Made by a program: the position numbers and the translations under genes. Of a DNA stretch of 64,000 nt, positions 51,151-60,273 are shown piece by piece. The stretch's first letter is position 1, and each line of letters begins with the position of its first letter. Origin of the DNA: Paenibacillus albidus (GTDB taxonomy: Bacteria > Bacillota > Bacilli > Paenibacillales > Paenibacillaceae); NCBI RefSeq assembly GCF_014644435.1, contig NZ_BMKR01000004.1:291029-355028 (forward strand), read 5' to 3'. The notes under the pieces were generated by a model. The model did no database searches, was not told the DNA's origin, and worked only from the letters and a program-made list of their open reading frames with translations.

Positions 51151-52098
51151 ATGGAAGAAATTATTCGAACCGTTAACCTGACAAAGCAATACGGAAATAA
51201 AGTCATTGTAGATCGCGTTTCGATTTCCGTTAAAAAAGGAGAAATCTATGGATTCCTGGGGTTGAATGGCGCAGGGAAAACGACAACCATTCGAGCTCTT
51301 CTCGGAATGAGTAAGCCTTCTTCCGGAGAAGTGTATTTGTTTGGTCAGCGCTGGACGAATGGGAATCCAAATTTGTCGAGACGAGTAGGTTATATGGTGG
51401 AAGTACCTTATGCCTACCCTAACTTTACGGTTAGGGAAAACTTGAGTTTGATGGCCAGGTTGCGAGGATTACCGGTTCCGAGGGCAGTTGACGAAATTAT
51501 GGAGCAATTGAATTTGACCCAATATGCGGATAGTAAGGCAAGAGATTTGTCACTTGGTAACGCGCAGAAACTTGGACTGGCCAAAGCGTTAATTCATAAT
51601 CCGGACGTTCTGATTCTTGATGAGCCAACTAATGCACTTGATCCAGCCGGAATTGTCGAGATAAGGGAAATGCTGAAAGCTCTAGCTTCTCAACATGGGG
51701 TTACCGTGTTTATATCGAGCCATATCCTTGAGGAGATGTCCAAATTGGCTTCTCGAATCGGCATTATTCACAAAGGCGTATTGCTTGAAGAACTGACAAC
51801 AAAAGACTTTGAAACCATCCGCCGAAAGCAGCTGATGATCGGAACGAAAGATGATCGGAAGGCTCAAGCTATTCTTTCAGACTCCGGGTATGCGGTACAT
51901 TCGACTTCGAATAATTGCCTTGCACTACCGGATGATCATGCCGTGAAGCATCCCGAACTTATTGCGAGATTGCTTGCTCAACATGAAGTGCCGCTCACCA
52001 TGCTTAAAATTGAAGAAGAGAATTTGGAACATTATTTTCTTAAAGTAATCGGAGTTGAGGAGGGGAAACTGAATGAGACCATTGTTGACAGCCTGTAG
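51151..52098 (+). CDS. ABC transporter ATP-binding protein (drug-export type)
   Basis: 315 residues from the ATG at 51151, chosen for GGGAAGGA at 51135-51142; an ATG at 51133 is in frame but lacks a good site. Walker A is GLNGAGKTT, the signature is LSLGNAQKLGLAKAL (a variant of LSGGQ), and Walker B is VLILDEPTNALDP. The approximately 90-residue C-terminal extension is typical of BcrA/CcmA-like exporters of peptides and drugs. The next gene, its membrane partner, starts before this one ends (26-bp overlap). Confidence 0.88.
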   Translation: MEEIIRTVNLTKQYGNKVIVDRVSISVKKGEIYGFLGLNGAGKTTTIRALLGMSKPSSGEVYLFGQRWTNGNPNLSRRVGYMVEVPYAYPNFTVRENLSLMARLRGLPVPRAVDEIMEQLNLTQYADSKARDLSLGNAQKLGLAKALIHNPDVLILDEPTNALDPAGIVEIREMLKALASQHGVTVFISSHILEEMSKLASRIGIIHKGVLLEELTTKDFETIRRKQLMIGTKDDRKAQAILSDSGYAVHSTSNNCLALPDDHAVKHPELIARLLAQHEVPLTMLKIEEENLEHYFLKVIGVEEGKLNETIVDSL

Positions 52099-52783
52099 CG
52101 TTGAAGTTTACAAATTGCGTCGATCCTTTGTTTTATGGGGCACGCTTCTGTTTATATTATTTGTCATCACGTTGTACTTGGGACAGCCCGATTGGCCTTC
52201 TTTTTTTGAACGGACTGCGTTTTTGTATGCATCCGTGTTTGGGCTGCTGGGGTTTGGATTGGTGACAAGCTGGACATTTGGCCGTGAGTATGCTGATCGG
52301 ACGCTCAAGGATTTGCTCGTTTTGCCTATATCGCGCGGTAAAATAGCGATTGCCAAATATGTCGCAATTATATTCTGGTGTTTTGTAATGATGTTGATCA
52401 GCTTTGCTTATGCCTTAGTACTTGGTTTTGCTATTGGACTTCCTGGATTTTCGTTTGCGATTGCACAACATTATTTGTTCCTAATACTTATCATTGGCGC
52501 TCTCCACCTATTATTAAGTGCCCCTCTTGCCCTATTGGCCTGTATATCACGCGGTTATCTGGTGCCGATCGGCTTTGCTTTTACAACTTTGATGCTGGCA
52601 TTGGTATTCGGGCCTACTGCTATTGGCACGTATCTGCCCTGGTCTGTACCTGCTTTGCATTTGAAGGAAAACGGCGTCGCATCATTTCCCTTGGCAGGTA
52701 TCAGTTATTTTCTGGTATTTTTAATAGGACTGGCAGGCTTCATTGGGACGGTTAAATGGTTGCAAAACAGGGAGCAACGATGA
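52073..52783 (+). CDS. ABC-2 type transporter permease
   Basis: 236 residues with about six hydrophobic segments, starting near residues 20, 48, 100, 135, 170 and 207. The start ATG at 52073 follows GAGGAGGGG and lies inside the ATPase gene. The pattern (N-terminal EVYKLRRS, then LVTSWTFGREYADRTLKDLL) is typical of BcrB-like permeases paired with single ATPases. Together they probably export a toxic compound, perhaps the substrate or product of the upstream monooxygenase. Confidence 0.85.
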   Translation: MRPLLTACSVEVYKLRRSFVLWGTLLFILFVITLYLGQPDWPSFFERTAFLYASVFGLLGFGLVTSWTFGREYADRTLKDLLVLPISRGKIAIAKYVAIIFWCFVMMLISFAYALVLGFAIGLPGFSFAIAQHYLFLILIIGALHLLLSAPLALLACISRGYLVPIGFAFTTLMLALVFGPTAIGTYLPWSVPALHLKENGVASFPLAGISYFLVFLIGLAGFIGTVKWLQNREQR

Positions 52784-52787
52784 TTTA

Positions 52788-53012
52788 CTAGAAAATACTT
52801 CTGCATAGAAATACACTTGGAAGGAGAAGATCAATGTGCCTTCTAACTCTTTGAATCGCTTCATTATTTTCCACTGGACTAAATTTCTCATGTTGATGCT
52901 TGATTCCACTACTCAACAATTCAATATAATAATCGACAAAATCAGTGTGGCGTATCCAAGGATGCGCCTGGGTGTAAACGGGGCGCATCTGTTCAAAATT
53001 AGAATTTATCAT
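52788..53012 (-). pseudogene. Short remnant, possibly of an AraC-type regulator
   Basis: 74 codons reading NFEQMRPVYTQAHPWIRH, then FVDYYIELLSSGIKHQHEK and ENNEAIQRVRRHIDL. The last part resembles the start of an AraC DNA-binding region, where helix one would follow. The frame ends in unrelated hydrophobic residues just after the permease gene. It lacks a complete domain, and the assignment is tentative. Confidence 0.3.
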
Positions 53013-53120
53013 CCGAAACGTATATGGCTAGACTCTAACTCCAGTAATACTAAGTGGCGATAAGTTTACACTTTTTCAGCTTAAAGGAATAAATAATGAC
53101 AATCCGGTCATGTTTAAAAC

Positions 53121-53158
53121 CTTAGCGTATATTTTCGTTAAAATGTTGACGGTCCCCC
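53121..53158 (-). repeat. Right terminal inverted repeat
   Basis: On the plus strand it starts CTTAGCGTATATTTTC and ends GACGGTCCCCC, 38 bp. It is inverted relative to 48587-48625. Confidence 0.65.
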
Positions 53159-53166
53159 ATATTACA
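53159..53166. repeat. 8-bp direct repeat at right end of the transposon-like element
   Basis: ATATTACA immediately follows the CCCCC end and is identical to 48579-48586. Confidence 0.75.
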
Positions 53167-53216
53167 GCAAAACACCTGCGACACTATGTAAAAGAGGATA
53201 TCCCCATGGAGCAGGC

Positions 53217-54170
53217 TTAATGGGCCTTTTTTTGTTCAAGGATACTTCTGGCAGTAGCTTCGTCCGTGATGAGCATATGGATGAAACGTCCGCTCAGCGC
53301 TGCCAGAATACAATCAATTTTGTGCAGTCCGAAGGCCATGCCCACTACCGTCTTGATTTTTTGTAATTGCTCCAGCCCCAGTCCAATCACTTTATTGTTG
53401 ATGGGGTGGGAGTTCACGGTTCCATCCTGGTTGATGAAGCGGGAATTTATGTCGCCTGCGATATTCATAGCTTTGAGTTCGGCTATAACCTGCTCTTTGA
53501 GATAACCTGATCTCTCCATGGTTGACATGGAGAATGGATTCCCGATGCCAACCAGTGCCAGATCGATCTGTTCACCTTCGCGCAGGACCTCGGCTATATT
53601 CGGGAGCTGGCTGATTTGCTGTTTCAACTCTTCAGTTTCGACTATGGCCGGAGCGTATAAGGTGTTGCAGGAACCCCCCAGCTTTTTGGACAATTCATAG
53701 GCAATCTGATTGGAATGCATCTCATTTCTGTGATTGCCGGTTCCCCCGACGAGCGGGACGATTTTGATATTTTCTTTTTTTTCCAGCGGAAACTCCCGCA
53801 CCATATGATACAGGGTATTCCCCCAGGAGACACCGATGCGGTCCCCGTTGTTGATTAACTTAAGCACAAATTGAGCCGCGGCTTTTCCGACAACACGGGA
53901 CAACAGCTCTTTATTCAAATCCTTGGTAGGCACCACCAGCACCCGCCTCAGCTGAAAGACCTGTTCCATCTCTTTCTCCAGGGTGGAGATTTCCTGGTCA
54001 TCATCATGTATGACAATTTCGAGAATGCCTTCATCGCGTGCACGCTGCAGCATTTTGGAAATGATCGGCCGTGACACCCCGATTTGCGCCGCTATTTTTT
54101 CCTGGGTCCATGATTCGTAGTAATACATTTTACAGACCTTCACCATGATTTTGCGTTCCTCTATGTTCAC
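53217..54170 (-). CDS. SorC-family transcriptional regulator
   Basis: 317 residues from GTG at 54170, chosen because AAAGGCGG lies just upstream on the minus strand; an ATG at 54224 lacks a site. The N-terminal helix-turn-helix is WTQEKIAAQIGVSRPIISKM. The rest is the SorC sugar-binding domain, with the phosphosugar-isomerase-like GVSWGNTL and LVGGTGNH loops and VGIGNPFS. SorC regulators respond to phosphorylated sugars. It is divergent from the operon beginning at 54393, which it probably controls. Confidence 0.85.
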   Translation of the reverse strand: MNIEERKIMVKVCKMYYYESWTQEKIAAQIGVSRPIISKMLQRARDEGILEIVIHDDDQEISTLEKEMEQVFQLRRVLVVPTKDLNKELLSRVVGKAAAQFVLKLINNGDRIGVSWGNTLYHMVREFPLEKKENIKIVPLVGGTGNHRNEMHSNQIAYELSKKLGGSCNTLYAPAIVETEELKQQISQLPNIAEVLREGEQIDLALVGIGNPFSMSTMERSGYLKEQVIAELKAMNIAGDINSRFINQDGTVNSHPINNKVIGLGLEQLQKIKTVVGMAFGLHKIDCILAALSGRFIHMLITDEATARSILEQKKAH

Positions 54171-54278
54171 ATATCGTCCGCCTTTACCCGAAATAATGCC
54201 GCATATACCCACTATAGATTGCATTTTGCCAGAGAGTCAAGCACGTATAAAACAGGATAATTTTACCTTGGTTCAGAT

Positions 54279-54333
54279 TTGACACTTTGTTGACACGGAC
54301 AATACAAAGCCTGCTTACAATTGTAACTGTCCG
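54279..54333 (+). promoter_or_regulatory. Divergent control region with two TTGACA boxes and nested palindromes
   Basis: TTGACA occurs at 54279-54284 and 54290-54295. Downstream lie a perfect 12-bp palindrome TTACAATTGTAA (54315-54326) and, around it, CGGACA (54296-54301) paired with TGTCCG (54328-54333). These are good candidates for the SorC operator. The -10 boxes are weak (TACAAA at 54303-54308 for the first -35), fitting regulated expression. Confidence 0.5.
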
Positions 54334-54392
54334 GAACATATGTAAACGAATGCTGCAGAATTCAGAATCAACAACGGGGCCGAGGTGCACAT

Positions 54393-55127
54393 ATGAAGGT
54401 GAAAATACTGGGTTACTGGGGGGGATATCCAGCAGCAGGGGGAGCTACCGCCGGATATCTGGTAACCACTGCAGAGGGGCAGATACTGCTCGATTGCGGC
54501 AGTGGGGTGATGAGCCGTTTTCCCTTTGAGAGCCGGGTGGAGTCATTGTCAGGGGTGATTCTGTCACACCTGCATCATGATCACACGGCGGATCTGGGGA
54601 TTCTCCAATATGCCGCCGCAGGAGCGATTCGCAATGGGCGGATGCCGCACAGACTGGCGCTTTATGCGCCGGCCGAACCTGCGGACAAGCTGAAGCCGCT
54701 GGTTGAAGCCCATACCGATATCCACATTATTAATCCTGCACAAAAGGTATGGATGGCCGGAGCGGAAATTGAGTTTGTACCGGTGCAGCACACTATTCCC
54801 TGCTATGCGATCAAGATCACCTATCACGGCAAAGTGCTGGTTTACTCCGGAGACACCTCCTATTGTGACTCTTTAATTGAACTGGCCCGGGATGCAGATA
54901 TTTTCTTGTGCGAGGCTACGATATGCAGAGGAAGCGTACATACCACCGGAAGGGGGCATATGGATGCAGGGGAAGCCGGGACGATTGCCAGCAAAGCCAA
55001 GGTTAAAAAGCTTGTATTGGTGCATCTGCCCGGTGACGGCAATTTGGAGCAGATGCGCTATGAGGCCAGCCAGACCTTCGGCGGGCCGGTAGATTTGCCG
55101 GAACCGTCACGGGTGTATGTAGTGTGA
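54393..55127 (+). CDS. Metallo-beta-lactamase-fold hydrolase
   Basis: 244 residues. The metal-binding motif HLHHDHTAD fits HxHxDH, with further ligands at HTIPCYAI, SGDTSYC and the final LVHLPGD. The layout is that of RNase Z-like and PhnP-like phosphodiesterases rather than beta-lactamases. It is the first gene of an operon with a HAD phosphatase and an ABC importer under a SorC-type regulator, which suggests processing of a phosphorylated compound, though no substrate can be read directly. Confidence 0.8.
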   Translation: MKVKILGYWGGYPAAGGATAGYLVTTAEGQILLDCGSGVMSRFPFESRVESLSGVILSHLHHDHTADLGILQYAAAGAIRNGRMPHRLALYAPAEPADKLKPLVEAHTDIHIINPAQKVWMAGAEIEFVPVQHTIPCYAIKITYHGKVLVYSGDTSYCDSLIELARDADIFLCEATICRGSVHTTGRGHMDAGEAGTIASKAKVKKLVLVHLPGDGNLEQMRYEASQTFGGPVDLPEPSRVYVV

Positions 55128-55151
55128 GCAGGAAGGAGTAGAGACAGCTAT

Positions 55152-56009
55152 ATGTATAAGTTGCTGGCCCTGGATATGGATGGGACATTGCTGAACCCGG
55201 ACAAGATCCTGACGGAAGAGACCAAACGCTCCATTCAAGCACTGATGCAGGCGGGTACAGCAGTAACCATCGCTTCGGGGCGGTTTCCGGCTTCCGTATG
55301 GCTGCATGCCAGAGCGGCAGGTATGAATTTCCCGCTCGTGGCACTGAACGGAGCGGTTACGCTGGATACAGCAACCGGGAGTCTTCTTGCCGGTCTGCCC
55401 CTGGCTGCCGCAGATGCGCTGGGACTGGCGCGAACGGTACAAGAAGCGGGAGCCTATGTACAATTTTATGGCTACAATACACTTTTTGTACCGGAGCTTA
55501 ATGAGTTCAACATTCGCTGGCCGTTGGCCAATGTAGTAGTCCAGCCGGACAGGGAACTGACGGAAGAGAATTATAGTGAGCAAACGGGGCTGATCCAGGT
55601 AGAGCCGATGAATGGGAATATAGAGGTCTTTGTGCAAACAACGGCAGAACCTATGTATAAAGCGGCTGTGATCAGCGACGATCAAACGGTCCTTAACAGG
55701 CTCCTGTATACTTTGCAGGAATCGGGGAGGTTCCAGTTGACCCGTACCGGCAGCCGCAGGTTCGATGTGAATGCGGCCGGAGTCAGCAAACATTATGCAC
55801 TGGAACAACTGTGCAGTGAACGAGGCATTGCCTCCTCCGAAGTGGCTGCAGCCGGCGATTATGACAACGATATTGAGATGCTGCGCTGGGCCGGGCTTGG
55901 TATAGCTATGGGGAATGCGAAGCCGCATATCCAGACCATTGCACAGGTGGTTACTGGCAGCAATACCGAAGATGGCGTGGCTCAGGCTATTAAGCGCTAC
56001 ATACTTTAA
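55152..56009 (+). CDS. Cof-type HAD-superfamily phosphatase
   Basis: 285 residues. HAD motif I is LALDMDGTLLN at the N-terminus, motif II is TIASGR, and motif IV is AAGDYDNDIEML, with a C2B cap between. Such enzymes dephosphorylate sugar phosphates and flavin or pyridoxal phosphates. AGGAAGGAG lies upstream of the ATG. Its place between the metallo-hydrolase and the importer genes suggests removal of phosphate from an imported or salvaged organophosphate. Confidence 0.85.
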   Translation: MYKLLALDMDGTLLNPDKILTEETKRSIQALMQAGTAVTIASGRFPASVWLHARAAGMNFPLVALNGAVTLDTATGSLLAGLPLAAADALGLARTVQEAGAYVQFYGYNTLFVPELNEFNIRWPLANVVVQPDRELTEENYSEQTGLIQVEPMNGNIEVFVQTTAEPMYKAAVISDDQTVLNRLLYTLQESGRFQLTRTGSRRFDVNAAGVSKHYALEQLCSERGIASSEVAAAGDYDNDIEMLRWAGLGIAMGNAKPHIQTIAQVVTGSNTEDGVAQAIKRYIL

Positions 56010-56053
56010 AGGTTTATTCTACTATTATGCTCGACCAAGGGAGAGGGATAAGA

Positions 56054-57100
56054 ATGAGAAACGTTAAAAAAAGCTTGATGCTGCCAGTGTTGGCGGCAAT
56101 GCTGGTATTCAGCGGCTGCGCAGCACCGACAGAGCAGAGTGCCAATGAGGGCAACGGAAATGGAGCAGCGGAAGCGGCGGGGATTTCAGGTCAGCTTTCA
56201 TTCTATACTTCCCAGCCGGAAGAGGACGCTACCAAACTGGCTGCAGCCTTTACCAAGAAATACCCGGATGTCGAAGTGAAGATTTTCCGCTCCGGCACCG
56301 AGGAAGTGACCGCCAAACTTCAGGCGGAGCAAAAAGCCGGCCAGACTCAGGCAGACGTACTGCTGCTCGCCGATTCCGTAACTTTTGAGAGTCTCAAGGA
56401 GCAGGAATTGCTGCAGTCTTACAAATCTCCTGAACTTGGCAAGATCCCTGCAGAGCTGGCGGATGCGGATGGAATGTATGCAGGTACGAAGGTGATGGCT
56501 ACCGTCCTGGCTGTCAATACTCAGAAAGTAACCACACCTCCGACCTCCTGGAAGGTGCTTATTTCTGACGAGAGCAAGGATGCCAGTATGATGCCAAGCC
56601 CGCTATATTCGGGGGCGGCTGCCTATAATATTGGGGTATTCAGCCGGACTGAAGGGTATGGCTGGGAATTCCTGCAGGGCATAAAGGATAACGGAATGGC
56701 TGTTATTAAAGGCAACGGAGCAGTGATGAAGGCGGTAGCGAGCGGGGAGAAATCCTATGGAGTAGTCGTAGATTATCTGGTGGCGCGCGAAAAAGCCAAA
56801 GGTTCACCGGTTGAGCTGTATTATCCGGAAGAAGGCGTCCCTATTATTACCGAACCTATCGCGATTATGAAAGAGTCACAGAATCTGGAGGCTGCCGAAG
56901 CTTTTGTGGATTTTGTCCTGTCGGAGGATGGACAGAAGTTGTCCGCTGAGATTGGTTATACGCCTATCCGTGAAGGTATAGCTGCCCCGGAAGGCTTGAA
57001 GAGCTTCACAGAAATGAAGGTACTTTCAGCAGATCTCGTACAGCTGACTGCGGAGCGTGAAGCGGACAAGCAGCAGTTCATTAAAGTATTTGGTGAATAG
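56054..57100 (+). CDS. ABC transporter substrate-binding lipoprotein (family that includes Fe3+, phosphonate and hexose-phosphate binders)
   Basis: 348 residues from ATG at 56054. The lipobox VFSGC after a short hydrophobic stretch marks a membrane-anchored lipoprotein, followed by a Ser/Asn/Gly-rich linker. The mature part (GQLSFYTSQPEEDATKLAAA, later GAAAYNIG, EGVPIITEPIAI) is the class of binding proteins serving AfuA, FbpA and 2-aminoethylphosphonate systems. With the two genes that follow it makes a complete importer. The SorC regulator and phosphatase neighbours favour a phosphorylated organic substrate over iron. Confidence 0.8.
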   Translation: MRNVKKSLMLPVLAAMLVFSGCAAPTEQSANEGNGNGAAEAAGISGQLSFYTSQPEEDATKLAAAFTKKYPDVEVKIFRSGTEEVTAKLQAEQKAGQTQADVLLLADSVTFESLKEQELLQSYKSPELGKIPAELADADGMYAGTKVMATVLAVNTQKVTTPPTSWKVLISDESKDASMMPSPLYSGAAAYNIGVFSRTEGYGWEFLQGIKDNGMAVIKGNGAVMKAVASGEKSYGVVVDYLVAREKAKGSPVELYYPEEGVPIITEPIAIMKESQNLEAAEAFVDFVLSEDGQKLSAEIGYTPIREGIAAPEGLKSFTEMKVLSADLVQLTAEREADKQQFIKVFGE

Positions 57101-57118
57101 AGGATGGAGCGTTCCGAC

Positions 57119-58879
57119 ATGTCAGAAGTACAGTCCTACACAACCCCACACTCTCAGTTGGATCAAGGGAAAGGGCGCAAGCCCTTTTCTGTTCTTTCCC
57201 GCATCTTTGGAAAAAAAGGAGCTGCTGCCTGGCTCGGTGGCGCAGCCGTTTTGCTGTTCTTTGTTCTTCCCATTCTGAAGCTGATCCTGCTCAGCTTTCA
57301 GGGGGATGAGGGTTTAACCCTGGCACATTACAATGAATTATTACAGCAAAAACGCTTCTGGAGCACGCTGCGCAGCACGGCAATTATTGTAGCCGGTTCA
57401 ACTGTGCTTTCATTGGTACTTGGAATAGCAACCGCCTGGCTCATCGCATATACGGATGTTCCCCGCAAACGGATGCTGCATATGGCTATTTTGCTCTGTT
57501 TCATATTGCCGTCCTATATACTCACTTTGTCTTGGTCTTCGTTTATGGGAACCCAGGGGATTGTAGCCAAGCTTCTGGAGGGGTTAAGTCCCGGACTTAT
57601 GCCTTGGAGCATGTATAGCATGGGGGGGATCGTGTTCGTAATGGGAATTCATCATTTCCCGCTGGTCTATCTGCTGACACTGGATGTTTTCCGCAAAATC
57701 CCCCGTGATCTGGAATGGGCCGCCCGGGCAGGAGGGGCGGGCAGAATCGAAACCTTCCGGCGGATTACGCTGCCGGTTGCTCTGCCGGGCCTGACTGCCG
57801 GAGGGCTGCTCGTTTTTCTGGCATCGCTTGATAACTTTGGGATACCGGCATTTTTGGGTACACCCGTAAACATTTCTGTGCTCAGTACACTGATTTATGA
57901 AGAGATTATCGGGTTTGGCCCATCGGCTTTTGCCCGTGGCGCCTCACTGTCAGTCCTGCTCGGTCTGGCCGCCATTATGGGAAGTCTGCTGCAATGGCTG
58001 CTGCTGCGCAAAAGCCACGCCTCGGATACGATTCAGCCGGATGTTTCACCGCGGTACGTATTGGGCAAAGCCGGGAAGTGGGTGTCCGCACTGTTGTGGT
58101 CTTTTCTGCTGCTGGTTACGGTAGTTCCCTTATCCTCGATGTTGTCCATGTCCCTGAAAAAAGCCTATGGACTTGGGCTGACCGTGTCCAATCTGACGTT
58201 GCATAATTACCGTTACATTTTATTTGAAAATCCACGGGTGTGGCAGGCGATTCAGAACAGCCTTGTATTGTCAGGAGTAACAATGCTGGTCTGCCTGCTC
58301 ATCGGTTCCTGCTTTGCGTATATGCGGGTCCGCAAGCCGTCACGGCTGAACAGACTGGCTGAACTGGCTGCCTCTGTGCCATACACCTTGCCTGGCATCG
58401 TATTCGCTTTGTCCATGATTCTGGTATGGATGGAGCCTGTACCCGGCTGGAACCCCGGTATTTATGGAACGATGGCCATTCTGTTCATTGCATATATCTG
58501 CCGGTTTATGATTCTTCAGGTCCGTTCCGGCGTTACGGCCTTCATGCAGGTCGATTCCTCCATGGAGGAGGCGGCGCGTATCTCGGGCGCCGGTCTTTGG
58601 CGGAGCTGGACAGCCGTGCTGCTGCCGCTTACGCTTCCGGGAATATTGACCGGGGGATTGCTGGTTTTTCTGACGGCACTGACGGAGCTGACGGTATCGG
58701 CGCTCCTGTACTCATCCGGTTCCCAGACGATAGGCGTTACCATATTCAGCTTTGAGCAGGCAGGGGAAACCCTGTATTCAACTGCACTGTCCAGTCTGAT
58801 CGTCGTGCTGATAGCGGCGGGAGGAGCACTTGTGCTGCTTGTACAGAAATGGGCGGCGCGTAAGGGAGTGCGATCATGA
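57119..58879 (+). CDS. ABC transporter permease, fused two-domain type
   Basis: 586 residues from ATG at 57119, preceded by GGATGGAG; an ATG at 57104 is also in frame. It has about twelve hydrophobic segments in two homologous halves. Each half carries an ATPase-contact EAA-type loop (EWAARAGGAGRIETFRRI and EEAARISGAGLWRSWTAV). This fused design is typical of FbpB, AfuB and ThiP. It overlaps the ATPase gene by 4 bp (ATGA). Confidence 0.88.
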   Translation: MSEVQSYTTPHSQLDQGKGRKPFSVLSRIFGKKGAAAWLGGAAVLLFFVLPILKLILLSFQGDEGLTLAHYNELLQQKRFWSTLRSTAIIVAGSTVLSLVLGIATAWLIAYTDVPRKRMLHMAILLCFILPSYILTLSWSSFMGTQGIVAKLLEGLSPGLMPWSMYSMGGIVFVMGIHHFPLVYLLTLDVFRKIPRDLEWAARAGGAGRIETFRRITLPVALPGLTAGGLLVFLASLDNFGIPAFLGTPVNISVLSTLIYEEIIGFGPSAFARGASLSVLLGLAAIMGSLLQWLLLRKSHASDTIQPDVSPRYVLGKAGKWVSALLWSFLLLVTVVPLSSMLSMSLKKAYGLGLTVSNLTLHNYRYILFENPRVWQAIQNSLVLSGVTMLVCLLIGSCFAYMRVRKPSRLNRLAELAASVPYTLPGIVFALSMILVWMEPVPGWNPGIYGTMAILFIAYICRFMILQVRSGVTAFMQVDSSMEEAARISGAGLWRSWTAVLLPLTLPGILTGGLLVFLTALTELTVSALLYSSGSQTIGVTIFSFEQAGETLYSTALSSLIVVLIAAGGALVLLVQKWAARKGVRS

Positions 58880-59910
58880 GTATTGAAATGAAGCAAATCA
58901 GCAAAACCTTTGGAAGTAGCCAGGCTTTGCATTTTATCGACCTGACCATAGAGGAAGGGGAGTTTGTAGCGATTCTGGGGCCTTCCGGCTGCGGAAAAAC
59001 AACGCTGCTGCGCATCCTTGCCGGATTCGAGCAGCCCACTACGGGACACATCAGTTTAAACGGCAAAGTAGTTGCCGGCGACGGAATTCTTCTGCCGCCC
59101 GAAAAACGCAGAATCGGGATGGTGTTCCAATCCTTTGCGCTTTGGCCGCATATGAATGTTACGGAGCATATCCGTTTTCCGATTCGCACACATAAAGAAA
59201 CACCGGCAAAGATCAAGCAGAATGAACAGGAACGTGTGTCTCAGGTGCTGGAGCTTACAGGACTTTCGAAGCTGGCCTTGCGTATGCCGCATGAGTTGTC
59301 GGGCGGGCAGAAGCAGCGGGTGGCGATCGCACGGGCAATCGCTCCCGAACCTTCGCTCTTATTAATGGATGAGCCGCTTAGCAGCCTGGACGCCATGCTC
59401 CGCATGGATATGCGCCGTGAGATTCAGGATGTACACCGCCGGACCCGCTCAGCGATTGTCTATGTAACCCATGACCAGGGGGAGGCTTTGGCGATGGCCG
59501 ATCGTATTGTGGTCATGAAGGATGGCCGAATTGAGCAAGCCGGTACGCCGCAGGATATTTATCTGCACCCTCAGACCGAATTTGTGGCTAAGTTTGTCTC
59601 CAAAGCCAATCTTGTCGAGGGCAGATGGGTCAATAACCGTTTTGTTCCGCAAGAAAGTGACGGTGTCGACTGGCCGGGGCTGCAGATCGCTACCCATTTT
59701 AAGAATCATGGGCTGTACCCAGTCCGTCCCGACCAGTTCATTCTGGCAAAGGAAGGCGGGGCTGGACTTTCAGGCGAGGTGATCAATGTACAGTTTCAAG
59801 GTAAGGAGTTTCATTATAATATCCGCTGTGGCAGCAGGAATTGGGAGGTTATTTCTCCCCTGTCGTTCGGCATGAATGAGAAGGTCGCCCTCAGCCTGGC
59901 CAAAGATTGA
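58876..59910 (+). CDS. ABC transporter ATP-binding protein (importer)
   Basis: 344 residues. Walker A is GPSGCGKTT, the signature is LSGGQKQRVAIARAI, Walker B is LLLMDEPLSSLD, and the switch His is in YVTHDQGEA. A C-terminal TOBE-like domain of about 100 residues follows, as in FbpC and PotA. Together with the lipoprotein and fused permease it forms a complete importer. The ATGA overlap with the permease gene implies coupled translation. Confidence 0.9.
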   Translation: MSIEMKQISKTFGSSQALHFIDLTIEEGEFVAILGPSGCGKTTLLRILAGFEQPTTGHISLNGKVVAGDGILLPPEKRRIGMVFQSFALWPHMNVTEHIRFPIRTHKETPAKIKQNEQERVSQVLELTGLSKLALRMPHELSGGQKQRVAIARAIAPEPSLLLMDEPLSSLDAMLRMDMRREIQDVHRRTRSAIVYVTHDQGEALAMADRIVVMKDGRIEQAGTPQDIYLHPQTEFVAKFVSKANLVEGRWVNNRFVPQESDGVDWPGLQIATHFKNHGLYPVRPDQFILAKEGGAGLSGEVINVQFQGKEFHYNIRCGSRNWEVISPLSFGMNEKVALSLAKD

Positions 59911-59950
59911 GGAGCTCCTTGTTCCAGAATACACTGCGCAGAGTGAAAGG

Positions 59951-60247
59951 ATGGGAAGGGATGCCAGCTCAACAGAACAATTCTGGAAAGCCCCCAGCTT
60001 TTGTTATGATGGCGAGGACCGGGTGACCTTTAATTTGCAGGGCACAGGATTCTTTCGGCTGATCTTCCATACCGGGGCCAAAGTCAAAGAACGGACAGAA
60101 CAGGGTCCTCTTATTGAAGACAAGTCAGGGCTGCTGGAGTGGGCTGGGTCTGACAGAGCTATCATGAAATTTACGGACAAGCTTGATATTGAGGCGAAAA
60201 AGGCAGATCTGGTGGACATCGTGGCCAAGTGGATACAAGTGACCTAG
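59951..60247 (+). pseudogene. N-terminally truncated DUF1801-type protein
   Basis: From ATG 59951 the frame gives 98 residues containing WKAPSFCYDGEDRVTFNL and ending IVAKWIQVT, which matches only the C-terminal two-thirds of DUF1801 proteins (normally about 140 residues). The first part (pairing helix and EEKIK region) is missing, and the frame runs back into the end of the ABC ATPase gene. It is therefore probably a deletion remnant, although a short product could be made. Confidence 0.5.
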
Positions 60248-60273
60248 GAGGTTCATGTCCCGAAAAGCTTAAG

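Larger units (their letters stand above)
48587..53158. mobile_element. Transposase-less transposon carrying tetR, FAD monooxygenase and ABC exporter genes
   Basis: The element begins GGGGGCCAGTCAAC (48587) and ends with GTTGACGGTCCCCC (to 53158). The two 38-39-bp ends match at about 27 positions when one is inverted, and both have the inner core ACGCTAA. An 8-bp direct repeat, ATATTACA, flanks the element exactly. No transposase gene lies inside, so it would need one in trans. The inner core resembles Tn3-family ends, but Tn3 normally makes 5-bp duplications, while ISL3-type elements make 8-bp ones; I cannot settle the family. Confidence 0.65.
52784..53216. other. Gap holding the right end of the transposon-like element; no intact gene
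   Basis: It contains a short gene remnant on the minus strand (52788-53012), the right inverted repeat (53121-53158) and the 8-bp direct repeat (53159-53166). I see nothing else. Confidence 0.6.

Noticed and set aside
53200..53236. Terminator at AGGC-TTAATG-GGCCT followed by a T-run
   Set aside because: The stem is only four to five base pairs, and the T-run lies within the end of the minus-strand SorC gene; no plus-strand transcript clearly needs it.
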